Shown: piece after piece, positions 7,447 through 16,116 of the stretch
How positions within the stretch are numbered: the stretch's first letter is position 1
Layout of the letters: every line of letters begins with the position of its first letter
Source: Opitutia bacterium
Lineage (GTDB): Bacteria > Verrucomicrobiota > Verrucomicrobiia > Opitutales > JABJCN01
NCBI GenBank assembly: GCA_018668635.1
Contig: JABJCN010000102.1
Coordinates: 1 to 42,083, forward strand
Direction: 5' to 3'
Length of the DNA stretch: 42,083 nucleotides
Position numbers and translations under genes: made by a program
The notes under the pieces: generated by a model
Database searches by the model: none
What the model was told of the DNA's origin: nothing
The model's input: the letters and a program-made list of their open reading frames with translations, nothing else

Positions 7447-8910
7447 ATGAGTAATATGAACGATTCCAGGTATACGCAGGCGACGGTACTACTACGGCAA
7501 CGCCTTGGGTGTTCAGTTTCAGTTGATGGCAGAGATCTTTTTGAAAAAAGCTTTGACGGGATGAAGATTGCTTTCAAGGCGGATGCAGTTGTCCGACCCC
7601 AAGAGGAATCAGAAGTTGGGATTTTGCTCCAGTTGGCCAATCAGCATCGGGTTCCAGTGACGACTAGAGGAGTGGGATCAACGCTAACGGGGTCCGCCGC
7701 ACCAAGGTATGGTGGCTGGGTACTGGACTTATCAGGCTTGTCAGAGTTTGAGATCGATCCATTGACCAATTTTTGCCATGCGCAGGCAGGAGCGATAACC
7801 GGCGAAATTCAAAATGCCGCGGATGCACAGGGCCGATTCTATCCACCGGATCCCTCCTCGTTAAAGTGGTGCACGATTGGAGGCAATATTGCCTGTAATG
7901 CAGGTGGACTTCGGTGTGTGAAGTATGGGGTGACCCGTGATTATATTGTCGCTCTTGAAGGATACCTGCCGACAGGAGAGCATGTGAAATTTGGTCGCGA
8001 CCTGAAAAAATTCTCATCCGGCTATAATCTGCGGGATTTATGGATTGGAAGTGAGGGAATGTTGGGAGTTGTCACGCGGGCCACCCTAAAGCTCCTTCCC
8101 GCACCTCGCAGTCGTCAGACTTTTCTTGCTGCTTTCACGTCTGAGCGCGCGGTCCTTGAATCTGTACAGGAACTCCTTGTCGGTGGTGAGGTGCAACCTT
8201 CCATCCTGGAATTTCTTGATCGTCTTAGCGTAAAGGGTGCAGAGGGGGGTATTGGCAGGAGCCTTTTTCCTGAAGCGCCGGCATCCCCTTTGCTTTTGGT
8301 GGAAACTGATGGGCATCCCGCTCAAGTGGTTGAAGATACTTTAACTATAGAGAAGTGGCTTGGCCGAACCGCCATTACTTTCTTGAAATCCAATTCAGCG
8401 AAGGAGGCCGAAGAACTTTGGGAAGTTCGCCGTCAATGCTCGGGAGCGATGTTTCAATTGGCCAACTCCAAGCTGAATCAGGACGTGGTTGTTCCTATTT
8501 GTCGCGAGGCTGACCTTGTTGACTTTATTGATACTGTACGTGAAAAAACAGGCCTGCCAATTGCCGTTTTTGGGCATGCCGGTGATGGCAACCTTCACGT
8601 AAATGTAATGTATGACAGGAGTTCGCGGGAGACCCGAGTGGTTGCCGCCAATGCCGTTAAGATGGTCATGGAAAAAGTGGTGGCACTAGGAGGGTCCATC
8701 AGTGGAGAACATGGCATAGGCCTGGCAAAGACAGCCTACACCGACCTGGAGTTTGGCAATGCGGAATTTGCTGCGATGAAAGCTATCAAGAAGACCCTGG
8801 ATCCAAGAAATATCCTTAATCCAGGTAAGTTGTTTGAGAAATTTGAACCTTGGCGACACGACCCAGTGGAGGTGCAATTACCTTGGGATCATACTCGGCC
8901 CTTGGGATAG
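7447..8910 (+). CDS. FAD-linked oxidase, glycolate oxidase GlcD / D-lactate dehydrogenase type
   Basis: Flavoprotein that oxidises a 2-hydroxy acid such as glycolate or D-lactate. The FAD-binding domain is visible from residue ~40, with RGVGSTLTGSAAP and the stretch GGNIACNAGGLRCVKYG. The C-terminal cap domain has FGHAGDGNLHVNVM and SGEHGIGLAK, which in this family supply metal and substrate ligands. At 487 residues it has the size of GlcD. No GlcE, GlcF or lactate permease lies beside it, so it may work as a single-subunit dehydrogenase feeding the quinone pool. ATGs at 7447 and 7456 are both possible starts. It converges on leuA with only three bases between the stops. Confidence 0.9.
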   Translation: MSNMNDSRYTQATVLLRQRLGCSVSVDGRDLFEKSFDGMKIAFKADAVVRPQEESEVGILLQLANQHRVPVTTRGVGSTLTGSAAPRYGGWVLDLSGLSEFEIDPLTNFCHAQAGAITGEIQNAADAQGRFYPPDPSSLKWCTIGGNIACNAGGLRCVKYGVTRDYIVALEGYLPTGEHVKFGRDLKKFSSGYNLRDLWIGSEGMLGVVTRATLKLLPAPRSRQTFLAAFTSERAVLESVQELLVGGEVQPSILEFLDRLSVKGAEGGIGRSLFPEAPASPLLLVETDGHPAQVVEDTLTIEKWLGRTAITFLKSNSAKEAEELWEVRRQCSGAMFQLANSKLNQDVVVPICREADLVDFIDTVREKTGLPIAVFGHAGDGNLHVNVMYDRSSRETRVVAANAVKMVMEKVVALGGSISGEHGIGLAKTAYTDLEFGNAEFAAMKAIKKTLDPRNILNPGKLFEKFEPWRHDPVEVQLPWDHTRPLG

Positions 8911-8913
8911 AAT

Positions 8914-10602
8914 CTATGAGTTAGCGCGGTTATAGGCGCTGACAAGGGCGAGTACGCCAGACTTCCCGATATCCGAATGGATGCCGCATCCATACACCTT
9001 TTTCCCATTGTCGGTCTCTATCTGGATATAGGAGGCTGAATCTGTCGCCGAACCTTTGCCAACTGCATGCTGCATGAAATCAATGAGGCTGAAGTTTTTC
9101 ATGTCTTCCCGTGCCAGGGCATTGACAAAACTATTAATGGGGCCGTTTCCTACGCCGTTGATTTGCTTTTCCTGTTCCCCTAGTCTAATTGCAGCCTTTA
9201 CCTCCACCTGGCCTCCGCCTTCGGCGGTTGGAAGAATTTCATAGTTGAAGAGTTTTAGAGGCTCGTCACGTTTGGTGTATTCACTCAGGAAGACTTGATG
9301 GACTTCCTCCGGTGTAAGTTCGCGTCCTTTTTCGTCTGCATTTGAATAGACAATCTTGCCAATCTCCGGATGCATGGCCTTGGGCAAGTCCAGCCCATAG
9401 TCCCTTGAGAGGACATGGGCGACTCCACCTTTACCGCTTTGGCTGTTGATTCGAATTATGGCCTCGTAGTCGCGTCCAATATCTTGTGGATCAATGGAAA
9501 GGTAGGGGATTTCCCAAGGCGCGGATTTACCCGGTTGGTCCCCTGTGGTTTTTTTGCGTCGGTCCAATCCTTTCTTTATGGCATCCTGATGGGATCCAGA
9601 GAATGCTGTAAAGACAAGTTCCCCCGAATAGGGTTGTCTTTCAGGGACTGCCAAGCGTGTACAATATTCATATATTTCACGAATTGGCTCTAGGTCTGAA
9701 AGGTCCAGACCTGTTCCAATACCGTCAGCCATAAGGTTGAGGGCCGTGATGACAAGATCCTGATTCCCGGTTCGTTCCCCATTGCCGAAAAGGGTGCCTT
9801 CCACACGGTTGGCACCTGCCATGAGCGCCAGTTCTGTGGCTGCGGTTCCAGTGCCCCTGTCATTATGCGTATGGAGGCTGATGATTGCCTTTTCCCGTTC
9901 CTTCATATTGCGACAGAACCATTCGATCTGGTCTGCATAAATATTTGGTGGAGCGACTTCAACCGTGGCTGGGAGGTTCAGGATTATGGGATTTTCAATG
10001 GATGGTTCCCATGCATTCATGACTGCTTCACAAACTTCCAGTGCGTACTCAATCTCTGTATCAGAAAAACTTTCAGGCGAGTATTCAAACTGTAGATCCG
10101 TATCCGGTAAATCCAGGGCCAGTTTCTTGACCAAGAGGGTTCCTTCCACTGCAATGGACTTGATCTCATCCTTGGACATTCCAAAGGTGATTTCCCGCTG
10201 CATTGGGGATGTGGAGTTATAGAGATGTACGATCGCTTTTTTTGCGCCCTGAATACTTTCAAAGGTTTTCCTGATTAAATGCTCCCGTGCCTGGGTGAGC
10301 ACTTGAATATATACATCATCAGGGACAAGTTTTTCCTCAATCAACTTTCGGGTGAACTGGAATTCAGTATCTGAAGCAGAGGGAAAACCAACCTCGATTT
10401 GCTTGAACCCGATTTGGACCAGTGTTTGAAAAAGCTTTAGCTTGCGAGGGCCATCCATCGGTATGGCCAGTGCCTGATTCCCGTCACGCAGGTCAACGCT
10501 GCACCAGATTGGGGATTTCTCGATGGTACGCCCTGGCCATTGTCGATCCTTAAGGTTGATCCTCTTGTAGGGGCCGTATTTTCCTGAATGTCCGGATTGC
10601 AT
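8914..10602 (-). CDS. leuA: 2-isopropylmalate synthase
   Basis: First committed step of leucine synthesis: condenses acetyl-CoA with 2-oxoisovalerate. The DRE-TIM barrel signature appears as CSVDLRDGNQAL, with the metal-binding HTHNDRGTG and the GNGERTGNQDL loop. The C-terminal part (from ~residue 430) is the LeuA allosteric dimer domain that senses leucine. The length and the N-terminal YGPYKRINLKDRQWPGRTI segment fit the long type-2 LeuA. I start at the ATG at 10602; an in-frame start at 10665 would add 21 hydrophobic residues not expected in this cytoplasmic enzyme. Its product precursor shares 2-oxoisovalerate with the panB pathway encoded at 28.5-29.2 kb. Confidence 0.95.
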   Translation of the reverse strand: MQSGHSGKYGPYKRINLKDRQWPGRTIEKSPIWCSVDLRDGNQALAIPMDGPRKLKLFQTLVQIGFKQIEVGFPSASDTEFQFTRKLIEEKLVPDDVYIQVLTQAREHLIRKTFESIQGAKKAIVHLYNSTSPMQREITFGMSKDEIKSIAVEGTLLVKKLALDLPDTDLQFEYSPESFSDTEIEYALEVCEAVMNAWEPSIENPIILNLPATVEVAPPNIYADQIEWFCRNMKEREKAIISLHTHNDRGTGTAATELALMAGANRVEGTLFGNGERTGNQDLVITALNLMADGIGTGLDLSDLEPIREIYEYCTRLAVPERQPYSGELVFTAFSGSHQDAIKKGLDRRKKTTGDQPGKSAPWEIPYLSIDPQDIGRDYEAIIRINSQSGKGGVAHVLSRDYGLDLPKAMHPEIGKIVYSNADEKGRELTPEEVHQVFLSEYTKRDEPLKLFNYEILPTAEGGGQVEVKAAIRLGEQEKQINGVGNGPINSFVNALAREDMKNFSLIDFMQHAVGKGSATDSASYIQIETDNGKKVYGCGIHSDIGKSGVLALVSAYNRANS

Positions 10603-10725
10603 ATGTATCACCAAATGGCTGGCTTGAAAAAGTGTCACATGTAGGGAAAGAACCTGAAAAGACAAACAAACATTTCCAGCGTTGCCTATGGTTGCCGGGT
10701 CTGTATTGTTTGGCCCTGAATTTTT

Positions 10726-11274
10726 ATGATCATGAAGGGTAAGACCATTCTTCTGGGGGTAACCGGCTCCATTGCTGCCTATAAAGCAGCAGATTTACTA
10801 AGGGAACTGCAGGAGCGAGGTGCCGATGTCCATGTTCTAATGACGGATTCCGCCCAGCGGTTTGTAACTACCCTGACATTCAAGACACTGTCACGCAATC
10901 CTGTCATGGGCAGTCTCTGGGATGAGGAAACCGGATGGTGTCCGGGACATATTGAGTTAGCGGATAACGCGGATTTATTTATTGTTGCCCCAGCTACAGC
11001 AAACGTGTTGGGGCAGTTTGCCCACGGTCTGGCATCGGATCTATTGACATCCGTTTACTTGGCTAATCGTGCGCCGGTCCTGATTGCTCCCGCCATGAAT
11101 GGAAAGATGTGGGACCACCCGGCCACGCAACAAAACCGAGTGACCCTTGAGGAACGCGGTCATATTTTTATTGAACCAACAGAAGGTGAGCTGGCCTGTG
11201 GTTATTCAGGAAAGGGAAAGCTTGCCGGGATTGCAGAGATTGTCGTTGCTGCGGAGGGATTGCTGCAGGGCTAG
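10726..11274 (+). CDS. coaC: Phosphopantothenoylcysteine decarboxylase, stand-alone CoaC
   Basis: FMN-dependent decarboxylase of coenzyme A synthesis, making 4'-phosphopantetheine. Visible hallmarks are the flavoprotein start GVTGSIAAYKAADLL, the catalytic His75 in CPGHIELADNADL, APATANVLGQFAHGLASDLL, the APAMNGKMW motif and the substrate clamp GELACGYSGKGKL. The protein stops after 182 residues, so the synthetase half (CoaB) that is fused in most bacteria is missing and not in the window. ATGs at 10726 and 10732 are both plausible. It is divergent from leuA. Confidence 0.93.
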   Translation: MIMKGKTILLGVTGSIAAYKAADLLRELQERGADVHVLMTDSAQRFVTTLTFKTLSRNPVMGSLWDEETGWCPGHIELADNADLFIVAPATANVLGQFAHGLASDLLTSVYLANRAPVLIAPAMNGKMWDHPATQQNRVTLEERGHIFIEPTEGELACGYSGKGKLAGIAEIVVAAEGLLQG

Positions 11275-11717
11275 GATTTTATCCAGATATTAAGGTTGTC
11301 ACTGATGTAGCTTTTTGGAAGCCCGCAGTCCAGAGCCCCCTGAATGACAATCTCCATATAACCGGGTTGCGGGACTCCTTCCGCGGTGTCTGTCCCAAAG
11401 TAAATTTCACAGTTCATAAACTCCTGGCTCTTGTCCGCCAGCTCTACTTGAATGATTTCGCGATAATAACAGTTTGAGGAGATGCCTTCGTAATTGTCCA
11501 GTGTCACGAGGTGCGGGTGTGATATTTTCCATATGCCTCCCCACACATTGGTCTGGTTCTCCTTTACGACTGAGGCATAGCCACGGCTGTAGATTATAAA
11601 GCGATAACCCGGGAGAATACCTCGCCCAAGAAATTGCGCGCCCGGGCAACGGCATTTCATTTGATTGCAGTTGAGATTGGACCCATAAGCAAAATAAAAA
11701 TATGACAAAGTCTCCAT
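11271..11717 (-). CDS. Gamma-glutamylcyclotransferase-like (AIG2/GGCT fold) protein
   Basis: Small cytoplasmic protein of the GGCT superfamily. The nucleotide-binding-like start YFAYGSNLN, followed by CPGAQFLGRGILPGYRF and LDNYEG with its acidic residue, matches the family, whose members cleave gamma-glutamyl amines or peptides; the true substrate cannot be read here. I start at the ATG at 11717 because YFAYGSN should lie near the N-terminus and an upstream in-frame start (11780) would overlap the divergent transporter gene. Its 3' end overlaps the end of coaC by four bases. Confidence 0.8.
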   Translation of the reverse strand: METLSYFYFAYGSNLNCNQMKCRCPGAQFLGRGILPGYRFIIYSRGYASVVKENQTNVWGGIWKISHPHLVTLDNYEGISSNCYYREIIQVELADKSQEFMNCEIYFGTDTAEGVPQPGYMEIVIQGALDCGLPKSYISDNLNIWIKS

Positions 11718-11759
11718 TTGAAAAATCAGTGGTGGCTTTAAAAATGAAGTCTTTTTTTC

Positions 11760-12686
11760 ATGATTGAAATATTTGAACAATTACCTGCAAAGGGCGAGTT
11801 GATGTCATTGGCCTGTGCATTCCTGTGGTCGGTCTCTGTGATGTTTTTCCGTAAAACGGGTGAGCATATTAACGCCTTCACGTTGAATTTCTTCAAGAAT
11901 ACATTCGTGTTATTATTATTCCTTCCCACAGCGTTTTTCATGGGCCAGCTTTACTTGCCGGAAAATCTTCCATCCCGCGATTGGTACACCCTCATAGTCA
12001 GTGGGGTTATCGGAATCTGCTTGGCCGATTACTTATTTTTTAAGGCATTGAACCTCCTGGGTGCTGCGCGGAATGCAATTGTTGGTTGTTCCTACTGTTT
12101 ATTTGTAATACTCTTTTCCTATTTCCTTCTCGGGGAAATCCCGGGTTGGGTACATTTTCTTGGTGCTGGATTGGTTGTTCTGGGGATTGTTTTGGCATCT
12201 ATGGGAACCAGTGTAGGCGGCACTTCTCGTACTGCCTTAACCCTTGGTATTTTATGGGGGGTGCTCTCAATGGCCTTTACAGCGCTTGGCGTAATACTTG
12301 TGAAACCACTTATGGCGGAGACTGGTCCATCCATGCCGGTGGTTCAGGTTGCAGTTGTCCGACTGGCAGCGGGTTTGGCTGGCTCCCTGTTTTATTTATG
12401 TGTTTCCAGAAAGTTGGTGGCAACGATTGGCTCATTACGGAAGGATTTTCCATGGCAACCATTCTTGATTGCATCCTTTGTTGGAGGATATCTTGCCATG
12501 TTTATTTGGCTGGGAGGCTACAAGTATGCTGATGCGTCCATCGCCAGTGTTTTAAACCAGACCTCCACGCTTTTCACTGTATTACTGGCCGCAATATTCC
12601 TAAAGGAACGATTGACAGCCGGCAAGTGCTTTGGAGCCCTGATGGCCTTTGCCGGTGTGGGGATGATTTTCCTGCTCGTTCCTTGA
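11760..12686 (+). CDS. DMT superfamily (EamA) membrane transporter
   Basis: Inner-membrane protein with about ten hydrophobic segments arranged as two EamA halves, the usual design of drug/metabolite exporters (308 aa is typical). Motifs include SLACAFLWSVSVMFF in TM1, ADYLFFKALNLLGAAR at the end of the first half and YKYADASIASVLNQTS followed by IFLKERLTAGK in the second, the standard EamA ending. The substrate is unknown. Its ATG lies 42 bases from the start of the divergent GGCT-like gene, so the two promoters probably overlap. Confidence 0.87.
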   Translation: MIEIFEQLPAKGELMSLACAFLWSVSVMFFRKTGEHINAFTLNFFKNTFVLLLFLPTAFFMGQLYLPENLPSRDWYTLIVSGVIGICLADYLFFKALNLLGAARNAIVGCSYCLFVILFSYFLLGEIPGWVHFLGAGLVVLGIVLASMGTSVGGTSRTALTLGILWGVLSMAFTALGVILVKPLMAETGPSMPVVQVAVVRLAAGLAGSLFYLCVSRKLVATIGSLRKDFPWQPFLIASFVGGYLAMFIWLGGYKYADASIASVLNQTSTLFTVLLAAIFLKERLTAGKCFGALMAFAGVGMIFLLVP

Positions 12687-12716
12687 TTAGAGTTTGAAAT
12701 TTAAAACAGGAAAAAG

Positions 12717-12953
12717 CTATTTGTCCTTCTGCTCTTGAAGGATTTTCACTTGTTTCGTCAGTTCCTGCTTGAGCTCTTCACCGACACCTTCCCGACGGGC
12801 GATTTCAACATAGAATGGCACGTAGTCATTCTTCTCAATACAGATTTTAGCAATATTGTGGAACGGCTCAGAGCGATGTATGAAGTAGGTTCGGCATCCA
12901 AAGGCTATGGTAACGCCTTCGTCAGTTTCGAATATTGTGAGTCGGTCGCCCAT
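12717..12953 (-). CDS. Conserved-looking small protein, unknown function (78 aa)
   Basis: Short protein starting MGDRLTIFETDEGVTIAFG, with strand-like segments, then ICIEKNDYVPFYVEIARREG and a charged helix ending KILQEQKDK. It has no signal peptide, membrane segment or motif I recognise. The composition looks coding, and it fills the space between two convergent or divergent genes with no better frame. It lies tail to tail with the EamA transporter and is divergent from fdhD. Confidence 0.6.
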   Translation of the reverse strand: MGDRLTIFETDEGVTIAFGCRTYFIHRSEPFHNIAKICIEKNDYVPFYVEIARREGVGEELKQELTKQVKILQEQKDK

Positions 12954-12996
12954 TTGAAAAGCAGGTTGCGGAGTTTTGGTATTTGCTTAGTTATAT

Positions 12997-13857
12997 TTGA
13001 TTTTAATTCACAAGGTGGAACAGTCAGTCAGGACGAAGATCAAGAAAATCAGGTTGGCGGACGAGTCAATCGTGGAGGATTTTGTGGCGTTGGAGGAACC
13101 TTTGGAAATCCAGTTGTCCTACCTTTTAAAAGGGCAGCGTGTAGTAAGGTCGATTACTATAACTATGCGTACCCCTGGTCAGGATAAGGATTTGGCTCTA
13201 GGCTTTCTTCTGACTGAAGGCATTATCTGCAACTTGGGACAAGTTCAAGATGTCATTGTTCCTGTGGATGAGAAATCCGGCAAGCCAGAAGAAAATCGCC
13301 TGCGAGTTATACTTGGTGATGCCGTAAGTGTTGATGTCGGGAAAATGGATCGAAATTTTTATACAACTTCGAGCTGCGGTATATGCGGGAAAGCTTCACT
13401 GGAGGCTCTCAACATGGCTGGATCCAATGCGTTTACTGGAAATAGGCCCAAGCTTTTAAAAGAAATTATTTTTATTTTGCCTAAAGAGTTGCTTCAGCAT
13501 CAGAGCACTTTTCTTAAAACTGGGGGGCTACATGCAGCCGGACTTTTTAATGCTAATGGTGAACTACAAACGTTACGAGAGGATGTTGGTCGCCACAACG
13601 CTGTTGATAAGGTTGCTGGATCAATCCTCCAAGACAACACATTATGTCCCCAGGAATCTATTCTTTTGGTCAGTGGTCGTACCAGTTTTGAAATTGTTCA
13701 AAAAGCTGTTCGTGCCGAGATTCCATTTGTTCTTGGCGTTGGGCCTCCATCGAGCCTTGCCGTGGAGCTTTCTAATACTTTTAATGTGACACTACTTGGT
13801 TTCGTTTCTAGTGAGCGGTTCAATATTTACAGTTCCCCGGAAAGGGTATTGGATTAG
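12997..13857 (+). CDS. fdhD: Formate dehydrogenase accessory sulfurtransferase FdhD
   Basis: Transfers sulfur from IscS to the molybdenum cofactor of formate dehydrogenase or related bis-MGD enzymes. The signature CGICGKASLEAL is visible with the sulfur-carrying cysteines C127 and C130 (numbered from 12997), as are TPGQDKDLALGFLLTEGI, LREDVGRHNAVDK and SGRTSFEIVQKA. The first in-frame start is a TTG at 12997; a GTG at 13015 is equally possible. No molybdoenzyme or molybdopterin gene is nearby, so its client is encoded elsewhere. Confidence 0.93.
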   Translation: MILIHKVEQSVRTKIKKIRLADESIVEDFVALEEPLEIQLSYLLKGQRVVRSITITMRTPGQDKDLALGFLLTEGIICNLGQVQDVIVPVDEKSGKPEENRLRVILGDAVSVDVGKMDRNFYTTSSCGICGKASLEALNMAGSNAFTGNRPKLLKEIIFILPKELLQHQSTFLKTGGLHAAGLFNANGELQTLREDVGRHNAVDKVAGSILQDNTLCPQESILLVSGRTSFEIVQKAVRAEIPFVLGVGPPSSLAVELSNTFNVTLLGFVSSERFNIYSSPERVLD

Positions 13858-14277
13858 ATTTATTCTCAGGTGGCTTTGACGGATCATTTAATTATGATTG
13901 AGTTTCCTCTAAACTGAAACACCTCCCACGCATTGTCCATTCTGGTTCATCAATTTACCAAGGTACGAAATCATCCGATTTCCAATTCTGCCAGTTTCCT
14001 TCTCTTTTATTACTTGTGGTTGTATTTTTCCAAGTGGCGCAAAATCCCATTGAGCTGAGTAAAGGCAACAAGAAATCAACTCAAGATCGGAAGGGATTTC
14101 AAATTGTCGGAATAGAAAAGAAGGTGAGAGCTTTGTTGTCGATCTCTACTAATTTCTAGGGCTACAAGTTAGAAAATTGAACTGAAACACTTTTAAAACT
14201 GCTTCAATAAATTGCTGGTTGACTGACTGCCGACCATCAGAGAAAAAAGCCATTATTGAGGGTTTCGAGGATTTATG
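13858..14277. other. 420-bp A+T-rich gap, no gene seen
   Basis: No credible open frame, RNA gene or terminator. An 11-base direct repeat, AACTGAAACAC, occurs at 13912-13922 and 14180-14190. Base composition resembles the orphan methyltransferase gene that follows rather than the rest of the window. Confidence 0.5.
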
Positions 14278-15465
14278 CTAAATTTCTTTTGGGAGAAATA
14301 AATCAATATTATTGCCTTGTGAATCATAGGTTGACCATTCCAATGCTCTTAGAATCCATTGACGATGTGTAAGAGCAAATGGAGAGTTGAGCTGTTTTAC
14401 AATTAATGACCTTGCTTCATCTCTGTAGCCTAAATACCCCAATAATCCGGCGTACTGTAGTTGATAATTCAGAACAGAATAAGTGTCATTGAAATTGATG
14501 GCACTGGCTTGCAATTTTTTGAATAAAAGCTCGTATTCACTTCGAGGAATGTCTGCCGGACTATCAGGAAAGTTTTTACTGATAGTCTCTTGTGAAAGCT
14601 CTTCTACAAGTTCGAAGGTATATGTATGGTCTACAAATGCCACCAACTTGAAATATTTGTTGAAAACCTGGAGAAAGACCGGCAACCAAAAGCATGTGTG
14701 AGTTCCGTAATCCTGAAATATATAATAACAACCTTTTGACGTTTTTGGAAGGGTTATCTGCATAAACTGCTTAGTGCCATACCAACTTTTACATCCATCC
14801 ACAAAAACTGCAGAATAAGTCAGTTCTTCTGGTAAATTAAATGGCGTGACCTGATCTTGCTCGAAACGAAAAGATGCTTCATTATCACTATCTTGCCCCG
14901 GAGGAATATCATTCAGAATTGCACGTTGAGGAACAATCATTCGATAGTACTCGAATTGCCGATGAATAATGTCGAATACCTCAAGGAAACTGTTGTTTTT
15001 CAGGATAAATTGCTTTTCAGTTTCACCAAGAATTCCCCGTTCAAACATAGGAGCCAGAAAATGCAGGAGTTCTTCGGGTTTATGGTATTTCCCAAACCGG
15101 TCATAAGTATAGACTCTGGCAAGGTTCTTTTTATTGGGGTTTAACATCATTCCGAGAGCAATGGCACGAGTTGAGCCACCTAGAAATGGACCAATCTCGA
15201 GTACATTATCCTGCCCATCCCAAATCCTTTTGAAGAAAGATAACAAAAACTTTCTTTCATTGGGAGTCGTCTCGGTATGAATATCATTCAGTAAATTGTT
15301 TAAGTTTTGATTTTCTTCAACTGACTCTGCCACTGTTAAACATAATATTTTGGCTAGATATGCAGGATGAATGTGAAGACCTCCCTCTGCGGAGATGTTG
15401 GCTTTTTCCAAGTTACAACCAATCTGCTGTGCTTGTGAGATTAATTGAAATATATCCTGGCTCAT
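14278..15465 (-). CDS. Class I SAM methyltransferase-fold protein, orphan
   Basis: Predicted cytoplasmic enzyme of 395 residues with a Rossmann-type methyltransferase core. Visible parts are VLEIGPFLGGSTRAIALGM (motif I, SAM-binding glycine loop), VYTYDRFGKY (end of the second strand), YSAVFVDGCKSWYGTKQFM (motif with acidic residue) and GCYYIFQDYG. The N-terminal ~80 and C-terminal ~110 residues match nothing I recognise. The pattern is close to Methyltransf_24-type families often found with glycan or sulfotransferase genes, but the substrate is unknown. It is noticeably A+T-rich compared with its neighbours and stands alone, which suggests recent acquisition. Confidence 0.75.
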   Translation of the reverse strand: MSQDIFQLISQAQQIGCNLEKANISAEGGLHIHPAYLAKILCLTVAESVEENQNLNNLLNDIHTETTPNERKFLLSFFKRIWDGQDNVLEIGPFLGGSTRAIALGMMLNPNKKNLARVYTYDRFGKYHKPEELLHFLAPMFERGILGETEKQFILKNNSFLEVFDIIHRQFEYYRMIVPQRAILNDIPPGQDSDNEASFRFEQDQVTPFNLPEELTYSAVFVDGCKSWYGTKQFMQITLPKTSKGCYYIFQDYGTHTCFWLPVFLQVFNKYFKLVAFVDHTYTFELVEELSQETISKNFPDSPADIPRSEYELLFKKLQASAINFNDTYSVLNYQLQYAGLLGYLGYRDEARSLIVKQLNSPFALTHRQWILRALEWSTYDSQGNNIDLFLPKEI

Positions 15466-15552
15466 AAGGAGTGATGTTTAGACGGCAAACCACCGAAAAT
15501 TTTCTAGCATTATTTATGTTTTCTGTATTTAGAGTGTATTTCAATTACTTTT

Positions 15553-16116
15553 ATGAGTGACGAGAAAAAACCGACCGAAGAACAAAGCCGAAGAGGTTTT
15601 ATAAAATTCTGGGCTGGAATACTTGGAGCCATTGCCGGAGCATTTCCAGTACTTGCTGGTCTAACAATGGTGCTGGACCCCCTTCGCAAAACGGGCAGTA
15701 AAGGCAAATTGGTTCGGGTGACAGACCTTAAAGCACTTTCAAATGACGGAGTGCCACGTGTATTTCCTGTCATGGCTGATCGCACGGATGCCTGGAACAA
15801 GTTCCCTGAGGTACGTATAGGGGCAGTTTTTCTACGACGAACGGATGAAGATATTGTTACTGCTTTTAATGTGTCCTGCCCCCATTTGGGTTGTGCTGTG
15901 GACTACAGTAATTCCAGTGAAAAGCCTGAATTCTTCTGTCCCTGTCACAACAGTCAATTTGAGCTGGATGGCAAAGTCAAAAATCCTGATTCGACGCAGA
16001 GCCCCCGCGGTATGGATTCCTTGGAAGTTGATATTCAAAAACTCGAACAAGGTGAAGTGTGGATAAACTTTCAGAACTTTCAGCCTAACAAGCCTGAAAA
16101 AATACCACTAGGGTAA
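15553..16116 (+). CDS. Rieske iron-sulfur protein of a cytochrome bc complex
   Basis: 2Fe-2S subunit that takes electrons from quinol at the Qo site. The N-terminus has RRGFIKF followed by one hydrophobic helix, a Tat-type membrane anchor. Cluster ligands are visible in CPHLGC (C109, H111, C114) and CPCHNSQF (C129, C131, H132), with the disulfide-forming cysteines C114 and C131 as in high-potential Rieske proteins. The following RGMDSLEVD is the usual loop. Its last base is the first base of the cytochrome b start codon (stop TAATG overlap), so the two are translationally coupled. Confidence 0.95.
   Translation: MSDEKKPTEEQSRRGFIKFWAGILGAIAGAFPVLAGLTMVLDPLRKTGSKGKLVRVTDLKALSNDGVPRVFPVMADRTDAWNKFPEVRIGAVFLRRTDEDIVTAFNVSCPHLGCAVDYSNSSEKPEFFCPCHNSQFELDGKVKNPDSTQSPRGMDSLEVDIQKLEQGEVWINFQNFQPNKPEKIPLG

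Noticed and set aside
12735-13187. Plus-strand frame of 150 codons overlapping fdhD
   Set aside because: It overlaps both the minus-strand small gene and the conserved start of FdhD in another frame, and has no domain pattern.
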